Positions 36,600 to 46,169 are shown, counted from the stretch's first letter. The stretch is 64,000 bases of DNA from Lactarius indigo (GCA_025766275.1 JAFKAC010000016.1:1054001-1118000), one strand, 5' to 3'. A program made the numbers and translations. Notes: generated from the letters alone by a model not told the origin.

Positions 36600-37463
36600 C
36601 CTGTTTCTCCAAGTCTTTCTCAGCAAGTGACGATTGAGATGCTCTCCGATGACACCCTTCTCGACATATTTCGTCATTGTCGGGATGCCACTCCGCGAGC
36701 TTGGCCCACACTCACGTACGTGTGCTGAAGATGGCGACAGATCATACATATGTCACCTCTGGGTCTAGATCTTCGACTCTACTTTACACCAGGAGCATCC
36801 GTTTTGAATGCTCTAAATTGTTGGCCGACCCTACCTATCGTGATTCAGTATGGGGGGTTTCCAAATTTCGATCCTCCGACTCCCGAGGATGGTGACAATA
36901 TCATTGCCGCATTGAAGCGGTTTGATCGTGTCAGCTCCATCAGCCTCACCATCACCGGCTCGCTCCTTGATAAAGTTTCCGCAATCTCTGAGCCAATTTT
37001 GGAACTAGAAGAGCTTGTTCTTCTATCCCAAGACAACATGCAGCTGACCCTGCCCAGCACCTTTCGGTGGGGCTCTTGCCTCTGTACACTACACTCAACC
37101 AGGATTGGGTTTCCCTCATTGCCGCAACTACTTTCACCCTCCCACAACCTCGTAAATATTCAGCTACACGAAATCCCTAGTGCTGGCTATTTTTCCCCAG
37201 AAGCATTCGCGAATGCGTTGTCCGGAATGACCCAACTTGAAGTACTTTCACTCCATTTCCTTTCCCTTCCACCCCGCCGAAACTACCTCCGCTTGCCTCT
37301 GCCGCCTGGGGAACGCGTTGTTCTCCCTGCTCTCACGTCTCTTAAATATCGAGGAACCAGCAAGTACTTGGACAGTCTGGTGGCCAGAATCGATGCACCT
37401 GGTCTTGAGGGTATTGACATCACATTGTTTAGCCAACCCACGATAGACACGTCGGAACTTAGG
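36600..37463 (+). pseudogene. Second F-box/LRR-like gene, TGA and 3' truncation
   Basis: A paralog in tandem with the gene at 35149. Its F-box reads VTIEMLSDDTLLDIFRHCRD then TPRAWPTL and VC-stop-RWRQI; the stop is a TGA at 36726-36728 in place of the Arg of the CRRWR motif. The leucine-rich part is otherwise open: IQYGGFPNFDPPTPEDGDN, FDRVSSISLTITGSLLDK, LVNIQLHEI and VLSLHFLSL. The frame runs through IDTSELR at 37463 and there passes into unrelated repeat sequence, so the last third of the protein is missing. The break falls at a native CTTAGG that overlaps the TTAGGG start of the inserted element. The gene is dead for two independent reasons. Confidence 0.75.
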
Positions 37464-38163
37464 GTGAGGCTGTACTACACCACCGAAGGTGGTGTGTTAA
37501 ACTGAAGTGGCGGGAAGGATGACGTACCAAGGTACTGCTGGGGGATCCCAACAACGCAATCCTTTCGCTTTTATGCTCTTCAGGATACGATCGTCTAAAA
37601 ATGGTAAGTGAACCGGACCGACTGCCCCGTGAGGGGAATTCAGCGGATAATCTGTGGGGGTCAGGTCGACCTTCGGTGGTGTACTACAGCCTACCCTGAA
37701 AGCTGACAAAGTCAGTAACGGGAATTACAACGCACCCCAAATGTACATGTCACTAGTTTCGCAAGACCGTCAGATCCCCATGGATTGACTAGTGGTAAAC
37801 TGTACATACAACTGATAAGAAACTCTGTGGACAAGGTCCGGACATCCCCAAAAGTAAGTGAGTCAATGCGGTGACTCGGGAACGGACGTACCTTGCACGC
37901 GCGGTAAAGGGGAATCCCTTGAATTATCTCCTGGGGTTTATTCCCATGAGATGCATCTCGGGCCTGTACCTTGCGCCCCTGTGCCTAAGTGCCTGCGCCA
38001 GCCCCCTGGCACCCGTATTTCCGTCGGAGATCTCCGTGAGATCAGATCTCAGATTAGCGCCCACTGCTAGGAACTACTTCTTTCCGGGCCGGACTAGCGC
38101 CGGTCACGTACTCGTTTCGTCCGTCGACATGCTAAGCGCCGGTCTTTGACCTACGAGAGATTC
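37459..38163 (-). mobile_element. Structured telomere-linked element, family A, copy A1
   Basis: A GC-rich, non-coding element of about 700 bp without any long ORF. Its left end is TTAGGG followed at once by a perfect hairpin (CACCACC-GAA-GGTGGTG, 37478-37494). It contains a hammerhead-like core on the minus strand (37515-37583), a CCCC-GTGA-GGGG-type hairpin, and near its right end a GCGCC-rich block that also closes family B. The right end abuts TTTAGGG and family B. It lies within the second F-box gene. I infer minus-strand sense because the left end is constant and the right end varies among copies. Relatives: 40357-40623 and 40624-41223. Confidence 0.6.
37515..37583 (-). ncRNA. Hammerhead-like catalytic core in A1
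   Basis: Read on the minus strand: CUGAAGA (37583-37577), a GC/GC stem II with a six-base loop, GAAA (37566-37563), then stem III in which 37562-37554 pairs with 37525-37517 with one mismatch and one wobble, then UU at 37516-37515. These are the invariant residues of a hammerhead (position 7 is free to vary). Relative to copies A2 and A3, two stem III pairs change on both sides (C-G to U-A), which keeps pairing. No convincing stem I is seen next to the core, so activity is unproven. Confidence 0.4.
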
Positions 38164-38810
38164 TTTAGGGAGGGAGTAACAAAGCACCGAGCGATAGCGA
38201 GGTGCTGGAACTGATGAGTTGGCGAAAGAGGGCCAAGAGCAGTGGGGGCTACCCAGTGCTAACCCTTTCGCTTTTAAGCTCATCAGGGCCTTCTTTCGAT
38301 TACTAAACCTTCCTCTCGCTGGCGCTCGGTCTGTGAGAGGTTAGAAGTGGGGGTCAACTGGAAAACAACACCTAACTACAGTCGACCCCGAAGGGGTCGA
38401 CAAGCGCTGTTCAAACATTCTGTACATACCAGCCATGCTAAGCTGTTGGACATAGGACACAGAATTATGTTTGCCTACCTTCTGGTGAGAAACGGGGGGC
38501 AAGGCGGCGACTTCAAAGGGGTAAGATCTCCCATCGAGATTAAATCGTTATGCACATGCCGACAGGCGCGGAGCGCCTGTCCCCTGTTCCTGTCCCTGGG
38601 ATTCCCCATAGCCTCTCCTAGTGCCGGCACAGGCACACCGATCGTGATCTATCCCCGAGGGGATAAACCCAAATGGGGAAGATGATCTAGACCGTAAGGC
38701 ACACCGTCGGGGAAATCCGCTTACTCCGTTCCGGTCCGGACAAGCGCCGGACACGTAATAGTTTCAGGGCCGAATAAGCGCCTAGGTCATGTGACCACCC
38801 AGAACCGCAT
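38164..38810 (-). mobile_element. Structured telomere-linked element, family B, copy B1
   Basis: About 645 bp, starting with TTTAGGG-AGGGAG and ending near CAGAACCGCAT. It shares the layout of family A: TTAGGG left end, a hairpin (AGCACC ... GGTGCT, 38184-38207), a hammerhead-like core, a GACCCC-GAA-GGGGTC hairpin (38382-38398) and a right-end block with GTCCGGAC and GCGCCGGAC. Further hairpins include CAGGCGC-GGA-GCGCCTG. No ORF longer than about 110 codons is present. B2 (41242-41884) is a near-identical second copy. Confidence 0.6.
38228..38286 (-). ncRNA. Hammerhead-like catalytic core in B1
   Basis: Minus strand: CUGAUGA, a three-pair stem II (GCU-UAAA-AGC), GAAA, a long imperfect hairpin as stem III (GGGUU with GGCCC, then AGCA-CUGGG with CCCA-CUGCU), then UC at 38229-38228. 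The stem III sequence is unrelated to that in family A, yet the layout is the same. A second, plus-strand CTGATGA...GAAA lies at 38211-38228 because the locus is an imperfect inverted repeat. Stem I is not evident. Confidence 0.38.
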
Positions 38811-38844
38811 CTGTTTAACGAAAGGTTATGAGCACTTTTTACAC

Positions 38845-38920
38845 ACCCTAGGGGTGAATTCAGCAGCATGCCCAGGGGTGGACCAGGGGTAGGCCAGGGG
38901 TGGGCCAGGGGTGGGCTAGG
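38845..38920. repeat. Short GC-rich tandem repeat
   Basis: Four to five copies of a 12-bp CCAGGGGTGGGC-like unit lie between family B copy B1 and the minisatellite. Confidence 0.7.
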
Positions 38921-38929
38921 CACATCATT

Positions 38930-40240
38930 AACAACATGTACACTCTATATGCAGTCTGTGAGCATCCTAGATGCTCACAGATGAGTACAGATACTCAGTG
39001 TCATGTGCTGTGATGCAGAATTGATGTGTGCGCACATCAAACAGATATAATGCTTGAGACATAGAAGATGCATACAATCATGTGTGCACATAATGTGCAG
39101 TGTGTGTGCAGTGTGTGAGCGTCCAGGACGCTCACAGATGAGTACAGACACTCCATGTCACGTGCTGTGATGCAGAATTGGTGTGTGCACGTGTCAAATA
39201 GATATAATTCTTGAAACACAGAAGATGCATACAATCATGTGTGCACATAATGTGCAGTGTGTGTGCAGTGTGTGAGCGTCCTGGACGCTCACAGATGAGT
39301 ACAGACACTCCATGTCATGTGCTGTGATGTAGAATTGATGTGTCCATGCATCAAACAATTATAATGCTTGAAACACAAAAGATGCACACAATCATATGTG
39401 CACATAATGTGCAGTTTGTATATAGTATGTGAGCGTCCAGGACGCTCACAGATGAGTACAGACACTTAGTGTCATGTGCTATGATGTAGAATTGAGACAT
39501 GTGCACATTAAACAAACCTAAATGCTTGAGACACAGCAGATGCACACAATCATGTGTGCATATAATGCACACTGTGTGTGCATTGTGTGAGCATCCAGGA
39601 CGCTCATATATGAGTACAGACACTCACTGGCACATGCCCAGGCATAGAACTGATGCACATGCATATCAAACAAATTAGATTACCTTAAGACACAGTAGGT
39701 GCACACAATTGTGTGTGCACATGATGTGCAGTGTGTATGCAGTGTGTGAGTGTCCAGGACGCTCATTAATGAGCTTAGACACTCAATTGCCCATGCTGAG
39801 ATACATAACCGATTCACACACACATCAAACAAATCTAAATGCCTGAGACACAGCAGATACACACAATCATGTGTGCACACAATGTGTAGTCTATGTGCAG
39901 TGCATGAGCGTCCTGGACGCTCACACATGAGTACAGACACTCACTGGCACATGCTCAGGCATAGAACTGATGCACACATACATAAAACAAGTCATATTGC
40001 CTTGAGACATAGGAGGTGCACACAATCATGTGTGTACATGATGTGCAGTCTGCATGCAGTGTGTGAGTGTCCAGGACGCTCACAGATGAGTACAGACACT
40101 CACTGGCATGTGCTCAGGCATAGAACTGACGTATACACACATCAAACAAGTCAGATGGCTTTGAGACACAGAAAGTGCATGCAATCATGCGGGTATATTA
40201 TGAGTATCCAGGACACTCATAGCTGAGCTCAGCTGAGCTC
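38930..40240. repeat. Minisatellite, about 157-160-bp unit, nine copies
   Basis: The unit recurs nine times with moderate divergence. Its most constant part is a perfect palindrome, GAGCGTCC-A/T-GGACGCTC, followed by GATGAGTACAGACACTC. Palindrome positions are near 38965, 39122, 39280, 39438, 39596, 39753, 39912, 40070 and 40208. Runs of TGTGTGCACATAATGTGCA occur between. It separates the two groups of telomere-linked elements, as subtelomeric satellites often do. It encodes nothing. Confidence 0.85.
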
Positions 40241-40356
40241 AACAGGACCTCCTATTATGTACAGAGGTGCAATACTGTTGGCTAGAGGTACTATATATTA
40301 TGAGCTTGGGTTGGAGGTGGGACTTCACAGACCACATGATAAACCCTAACCCTATG

Positions 40357-40623
40357 TTAGGGTGAAGTTGCACTACACCACCGAAGGTGGTGTTCGAAAT
40401 GAAAGAGCTAGAGGACGACGCACCAAGGTGCTGCTGGGGGATCCCAACAAGCGCAGTCCTTTCGCTTTTATGCTCATCAGGATGCTGTCGTCTAAATTTG
40501 GATTAATTACCGGACCGCTTGCCCCGTGAGGGGAATTCAAGGGATAATCTGTGGGGGTCAAGTCAGACAACGCGCGCGACCTACATTAGACCCTGAACTC
40601 TGCCATAGAGTGGGGCCATTCAC
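40357..40623 (-). mobile_element. Family A element, truncated copy A2
   Basis: It begins at TTAGGG-TGAAG (after CCCTAACCCTATG) and matches A3 base for base over most of its length, but stops at GGCCATTCAC. There TTAGGGTTTAGGG intervenes and A3 begins. The left end is preserved and the right end cut. Confidence 0.65.
40411..40480 (-). ncRNA. Hammerhead-like catalytic core in A2
   Basis: Minus strand: CUGAUGA, GC/GC stem II with an AUAAAA loop, GAAA, stem III GGACUGCGC against GCGUCGUCC (one mismatch), then UC at 40412-40411. It has the same order of elements as A1, with two compensatory pair changes. Confidence 0.4.
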
Positions 40624-41223
40624 TTAGGGTTTAGGGTGAAGTTGCACTACACCACCGAAGGTGGTGTTCGAAATGAAGAGGCGGAAGGACGACGCACCAA
40701 GGTGCTGCTGGGGGATCCCAACAAGCGCAGTCCTTTCGCTTTTATGCTCATCAGGATGCTGTCGTCTATATTTGGATTAATTACCGGACCGCTTGCCCCG
40801 TGAGGGGAATTCAAGGGATAATCTGTGGGGGTCAAGTCAGACAACGCGCGCGACCTACATTAGACCCTGAACTCTGCCATAGAGTGGGGCCTTTCACGGC
40901 GTTAACATGTGCCTCTAGTTTCAGAAACCGTCAGATCCCTACTGATTGACATAGAGGTAAACCATGCATACTGTTACGATAATACTACCCTGGGACAAGT
41001 CCGACCACTCCGGTGAAGTAAGCTAGCCCCTTTCGGTGACTCGGGAATGGACGTACCTTGCGCGCGCGGTAATGGGGAATCCCTCGAATTATCCCCTGGG
41101 GTTTATTCCCATGAGATGCATCTCAGGTCCAGTACCTGGCGCCCCTGTGCCTAAGTGCCTGAGCCAGCCCCCTGGCACCCGGCTTCCGTCGGAGATCTCC
41201 GTGTTGATCAGATCTTAGATTAC
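40624..41223 (-). mobile_element. Family A element, truncated copy A3
   Basis: It starts with TTAGGGTTTAGGG-TGAAG and runs further right than A2, matching A1 through the GCGCGGTAA and GGTTTATTCCCATGAGATG blocks. It ends at GATCTTAGATTAC, short of the right-end block seen in A1, and is capped by three TTAGGG-type repeats. Confidence 0.65.
40685..40754 (-). ncRNA. Hammerhead-like catalytic core in A3
   Basis: Minus strand: CUGAUGA (40754-40748), GC/GC stem II, GAAA, stem III as in A2, then UU at 40686-40685. The sequence just beyond the predicted cleavage site differs from A2, which argues that stem I, if any, is not formed there. Confidence 0.38.
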
Positions 41224-41243
41224 TTAGGGTTTAGGGTTTAGGG
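41224..41243 (+). repeat. Interstitial telomeric repeats, three TTAGGG units
   Basis: TTAGGG-TTTAGGG-TTTAGGG lies between A3 and B2. Shorter versions sit at 37459 (one, overlapping the F-box gene), 38165 (one), 40357 (one, beside inverted CCCTAA units at 40343-40354) and 40622-40634 (two). TTAGGG is the usual telomere unit of basidiomycetes, and all copies point the same way. Confidence 0.8.
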
Positions 41244-41884
41244 AGGGAGTAACAAAGCACCGAGCGATAGCGAGGTGCTGGAACTGATGAGTTGGCGAAA
41301 GAGGGCCAAGAGCAGTGGGGGCTACCCAGTGCTAACCCTTTCGCTTATAAGCTCATCAGGGCCTTCTTTCGATTACTAATACCTTCCTCTCGCTGGCGCT
41401 CGGTCTGTGAGAGGTTAGAAGTGGGGGTCAACTGGAAAACAACACCTAACTACAGTCGACCCCGAAGGGGTCGACAAGCGCTGTTCAAATATTCTGTTCA
41501 TACCAGCCATGCTAAGCTGTTGGACATAGGATACAGAATTATGTTTGCCTACCTTCCGGTGAGAAACGGGGGGCAAGGCGGCGACTACAAAGGGGTAAGA
41601 TCTCCCATCGAGATTAAATCGTTACGCACATGCCGACAGGCGCGGAGCGCCTGTCCCCTGTTCCTGTCCCTGGGGATTCCCCATAACCTCTCCTAGTGCC
41701 GGCACAGGCACACCGATCGTGATCTACCCCCGAGGGGATAAACCCAAATGGGGAAGATGATCTAGACCGTAAGGCACACCGTCGGGGAAGTCCGCTTACT
41801 CCGTTCCGGTCCGGACAAGCGCCGGACACGTAATAGTTTCAGGGCCGAATAAGCGCCTAGGTCACGTGACCACCCAGAACCGCA
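41244..41884 (-). mobile_element. Family B element, copy B2
   Basis: A near-identical copy of B1 with the same hairpins and the same right end at CAGAACCGCAT, where the 263-bp tandem repeat begins at once. It is separated from A3 by three telomeric units. Confidence 0.65.
41301..41359 (-). ncRNA. Hammerhead-like catalytic core in B2
   Basis: As in B1, but stem II reads GCUUAUAAGC, so the loop change A to U leaves the stem intact and can add a pair. GAAA, the GGGUU/GGCCC stem III base and UC at 41302-41301 are kept. Confidence 0.38.
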
Positions 41885-42673
41885 TTGTAGGGGGGTAAAA
41901 GCTAATTCGGTAAAGGGTTAATGGTGGGTTTATGGGTTTAATCTCTCCATTTGAGATCCAATATAGTCCCTCATATATAGGATGTATAAACATGGGCGTC
42001 GAAAGTTCATCTGCATCAGCAGATAGGTCGTGTTTGTACTTGAAATATATGTTTTATTGTATTCCGAGTAGAATGGTATATTCTGGGAGTCCAAACCGGC
42101 CGCGTATAATGAGATACGATATACGCGGCACCTTTTGGGTTCCAATATTGTAGGGGGGTAAAAGCTAATTCGGTAAAGGGTTAATGGTGGGTTTATGGGT
42201 TTAATCTCTCCATTTGAGATCCAATATAGTCCCTCATATATAGGATGTATAAACATGGGCGTCGAAAGTTCATCTGCATCAGCAGATAGGTCGTGTTTGT
42301 ACTTGAAATATATGTTTTATTGTATTCCGAGTAGAATGGTATATTCTGGGAGTCCAAACCGGCCGCGTATAATGAGATACGATATACGCGGCACCTTTTG
42401 GGTTCCAATATTGTAGGGGGGTAAAAGCTAATTCGGTAAAGGGTTAATGGTGGGTTTATGGGTTTAATCTCTCCATTTGAGATCCAATATAGTCCCTCAT
42501 ATATAGGATGTATAAACATGGGCGTCGAAAGTTCATCTGCATCAGCAGATAGGTCGTGTTTGTACTTGAAATATATGTTTTATTGTATTCCGAGTAGAAT
42601 GGTATATTCTGGGAGTCCAAACCGGCCGCGTATAATGAGATACGATATACGCGGCACCTTTTGGGTTCCAATA
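41885..42673. repeat. Tandem repeat, three units of 263 bp
   Basis: Units begin at 41885, 42148 and 42411 with TTGTAGGGGGGTAAAAGC and seem identical. Each ends in a CCGCGTATAAT...ATATACGCGGCACC palindrome. The identity points to very recent amplification. Open frames inside it repeat with the unit and are not genes. Confidence 0.92.
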
Positions 42674-42995
42674 TTTCCCAAACTGGCCGCGTATAATGAG
42701 ATGCAATATACGCGGCACCTTTTGGGTGTCCATATCGACCGCGTATAATTGATCTCATTATACGCGGTCGATATGGACACCCAAAAGGTGCCGCGTATAT
42801 TGCATCTCATTATACGCGGCCAGTTTGGGAAATATTGGAACCCAAAAGGTGCCGCGTATATCGTATCTCATTATACGCGGCCGGTTTGGACTCCCAGAAT
42901 ATACCATTCTACTCGGAATACAATAAAACATATATTTCAAGTACAAACACGACCTATCTGCTGATGCAGATGAACTTTCGACGCCCATGTTTATA
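42511..42995. repeat. Inverted repeat, about 239-bp arms, 7-bp spacer
   Basis: Arms 42511-42749 and 42757-42995 are reverse complements around TGATCTC. The left arm overlaps the third 263-bp unit. Nested inside are CCGCGTATAAT / ATTATACGCGG palindromes. As DNA or RNA this would extrude a long hairpin; it looks like a fold-back element or a head-to-head insertion of a palindromic MITE. Confidence 0.88.
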
Positions 42996-42999
42996 TATT

Positions 43000-43432
43000 G
43001 ACCACATATATCAACTCTCATTATACATAGTCCATATATTTATTTCTGTTTCCGTTTCTGTTTCTACAATTATGCTTAGTCAGCAGCTCCTTCCCTGATG
43101 TTCTCCCTTGATATCCCCCTTGAAACCCAGTCAAAACCCTGATGAACAAAACAGGATAGGATTTAATTTAATTGAATTGATTCAATCAAATTCAACTTTC
43201 CAGACTATATCCAATCAGATTCATTTGTGTGTTGTAAATAATTGATATTTGTTGCATGCAATTGCACAACAATTGATTTCACCTATTGAATCTTATTGAT
43301 ATCCATTGAATCTTACTGAATGTTGTTGAACCATGCACAAATGTGAAGAATTGAATTACATTGAGTTCAGTTGAGCTGAGTCCATTCTACTGCAGTACAC
43401 AACAAAAGAAATCATTCTACACTACCAAGAAA
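43000..43432. other. AT-rich spacer
   Basis: AT-rich sequence with many TTGAATTGATT-like words and no coding signal. Confidence 0.5.
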
Positions 43433-46130
43433 CTACCAATTCAACTGAGGCTCCAGTGAGGTCTTCAAGCTGGCATTGAGCCAGTAGTTTTCTTCTTCAT
43501 CACCTTGAGTTTGCACCAGGTATATGTCTGTAGATATAATTGGGTTAGATTGTGTCAGGTGAGAAATGAATGACTTACTATGCAGGTATCTTTGTCCAAC
43601 TTGTTTCATATCTTCACAAACTTGTTGCATGTCACTTGATGGTCCTTGAGGAAGTTGATTGCATAGAGGTTCCTATGGGGCTGTGTTAGGACAAGTGATT
43701 GAAATGATCCTAATACCTACCTTGCAGTTGTGCTCTTTCCAGGGCACATGATGCCTGCTTTCTTTATCTTGGTCTTTGAGGTGCTCTTATCAGTCTTGCT
43801 GGTTGCCTCCAAGGCATCACCAGTCAACACTGCTCCAGGCATTGGAGCCATTCTCACTGTGTCCATCAGTGTCATTGGCACATTGTCAGTTGTGTTGGTG
43901 GACTTGCATTGGGGGCCAGGCTTTGCAGGGATGCCATTGGTGGCAGTTGACAGTGCACCTTCTGAAGCTTGGTCAGGGGTGCTTGCCATTGTGTCCATCA
44001 TCCATGTGTCATCGTTTGTGCCAGCTGAGTTGGGATGGGGAGCAGGCTCTAGCAGGGTGTGGTTGGTAACTGTTGTGATAGCATAAAGGGCATACCTTCC
44101 TGGGTTTGGATGTTGGCATCTTCCAACAGCAGTACTGGAGGGGTAGTTGGGACAGGAGTCTTCTAGATGATGCTGGTGCTGGGAATCAAGTTAGCAAAAT
44201 GGGGTGTGTGGGGTTGCAGAGACATACAGTGGGTTTGAGATAATCTTTGTGAAAGTGTGTTGTTAGTCACATAGAATGCAGGTGGGATGATAGTAGATGT
44301 ACTATGGACATCTCTGTGTCAGGGCCACCAGTTGTCACAGCAGCATGTTGAGTATTGGATGGTCCTGGCAGACCTTTGGGGGCACCAGACATCATGGGAC
44401 CCTGATCCTCATGCATGGTGGGTGTGTTGCTGCCATCTGTTGCTGTAGGCACAATGGGTGGTGCAGGTTGAGTGGAAGGGGTGATGGTTGAGATTGGGGA
44501 GTCAAGGGTCAGACAAGAAGTGGATGGTGACATGGGAGACGTGCCACATTGTGCGTCGAGTGCCAGAGTGTGCATTGGATTGAGAAGTGGATGGTGACAT
44601 GGGAGACATGCCATGTGTGCACCAAGTGCCAGAGCATGCATTGGATTGAGAAGTGGATGGTGATGTTGCAGACACGCCATGTGTACTCCATCCCACCATA
44701 TCTGTGGGGCAGTAGTGAGTGCAGAGGAAAAGGAAGGGACCCCATGCACCACACTTGCGACACATCTTGTATTGTGGACAATGGATCTCGTCGTGATTAG
44801 CATTGGAACAGAAGCATCGCCCATACCACCTTCCCTGAGTGGCAGCTGCAGTGGTTGGTGGGGAGGGCACAGTGAAGGAGGTGGTTTCATCAGGGGACAT
44901 CTCCTGACATATCCATTCTTCTGCTTGTTGCATGGTAATCACCTCGGTGACCATCTCTGCACGATAGAAGATACACCGATACGATTGGTGCTCCTGGCTT
45001 TGACAATGTTGGCAGGCTGGCCTTGGTCTCATGGGGCAGTCACATACAAGGTGGTGAGGACTATTACACTGGTAACACCATCGTCAGCAGGGTCTGTCGA
45101 TGAGTCAAGGAAACTTGACTGGTCCACCATGTCTGGGGGAAAAGGGGATGGCATAGTGGGAATGGTGTTGTGGAGCAGGGAGTGCAGTGAGATGAGCATA
45201 CTTGTCAGCGATGGTGGTGAGGGCTCCTGCATACTGCAAACATCTTTTTGTACTGGCTAGCATTAGGTCCACCATGAGCTGGTCTGCTCTGAGTTTTCAG
45301 GCATCCTCTTCTCGCTTCTTGTGTTTTTCATCCAGCTCCTTCAGAGCCACAAGTCCTGTGTGTAATTGAGTTATTTTGGCAGTGAGGTGTGGGGAGTTAA
45401 GCTCAATCAGGGTTTTGTCCAGAGCACAGGTGTGGATGTCGTTTGGATCAAAGAACTGGAGTTGCTCTGCAGTGAATGGGGGAGCAGAGATGTTGGGACA
45501 CAGAGTAGACAGGTAGATGGTTTTGCCATAGTGAGGGTGTTCTTGCCGCATTGTTCCCACTACCTTGGTGAATCCTTTGCGATAGTAGATGTACTTCGCA
45601 ATGTGGAATCCACCCTCAGGTAGTGGGATTTGCAATGGGTAGTACTTGGGCAAGCCAGGGGTGTTTGGGAAGAAGGGGGCACCTGGGTCATCAGTTTCTT
45701 CGCTAGGGGTGTTGGGTCTGTTGTAGTTGATGGGGGTGTGAACTCAGATGGGGGTGAGTGGTGTAGGAGGGGATTCTAGTGGGGGTGGTGGTGTCGAGGG
45801 TGTCGGTGATGGTACAGGTGCCTCAGGTGATGGTGTAGGGTTTTGACGAGGAGGGGGAGTTGGTGAGTATTGGCCTTCCTTGGGTGTAGATGGCATGAGT
45901 TCCCCTGGTTCTTGTTCAGGGGAGCAGGGGATGATGGGTACTGGGTTGATGGTCACAGTAGACCGGGGAGAGTCTGTGGATGGTGGTGGTGGTGACAATC
46001 GAGGGATTCCAGGGATGGTGAATGACAGGTTGGTGACAGCGATGGTTTCACCATTGAAGAGGGCAGTGAGTTGGGGATCCACGTTGAGGACATTGACGAG
46101 GGTTGTGTCAGGGACTGGGGTGGTAGCCAT
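43433..46130 (-). pseudogene. Retroelement accessory ORF with CCHC zinc knuckle, decayed
   Basis: This reads from ATG at 46130: MATTPVPDTTLVNVLNVDPQ, a Pro-rich segment, then LPKYYPLQIPLPEGGFHIAK and FTKVVGTMRQEHPHYGKTIY. Farther on, CQHCQSQEHQSYRC fits a CX2CX4HX4C zinc knuckle, and near the end comes a GIMCPGKSTTAR block. It lies just downstream (in sense) of a Ty3 integrase/chromodomain remnant and is probably an accessory ORF of that element. In-frame TGA codons at 45744-45746 (PI-stop-VHTPI) and 45297-45299 (EEDA-stop-KLRAD) stand where Arg is natural. Later parts need frameshifts or introns to join. I know of no biochemical role beyond a likely nucleic-acid-binding function. Confidence 0.55.
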
Positions 46131-46169
46131 GGTGTTGTGCTGCTAAAGGGTTTGATTGAGGGTGTTCTC

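Noticed and set aside
38211..38228. Plus-strand hammerhead core in family B (CTGATGA...GAAA)
   Set aside because: Stem II would be a single pair with a TTGG loop and no stem I forms. It arises because the locus is an imperfect inverted repeat of the minus-strand core. Family A has no plus-strand counterpart.
38930..40240. CRISPR-like repeat-spacer array
   Set aside because: The whole 157-160-bp unit is repeated with divergence and there are no unique spacers. The host is a eukaryote.
37459..41884. Degenerate rRNA or tRNA cluster, because of dense GC hairpins
   Set aside because: None of the conserved rRNA or tRNA words (such as a GGTTCRANYCC T-arm) was found, and the units are tied to TTAGGG junctions.
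41930..42758. Repeated 108-codon ORFs in the 263-bp units
   Set aside because: They span unit borders, repeat exactly with the unit and have no start context or homology.
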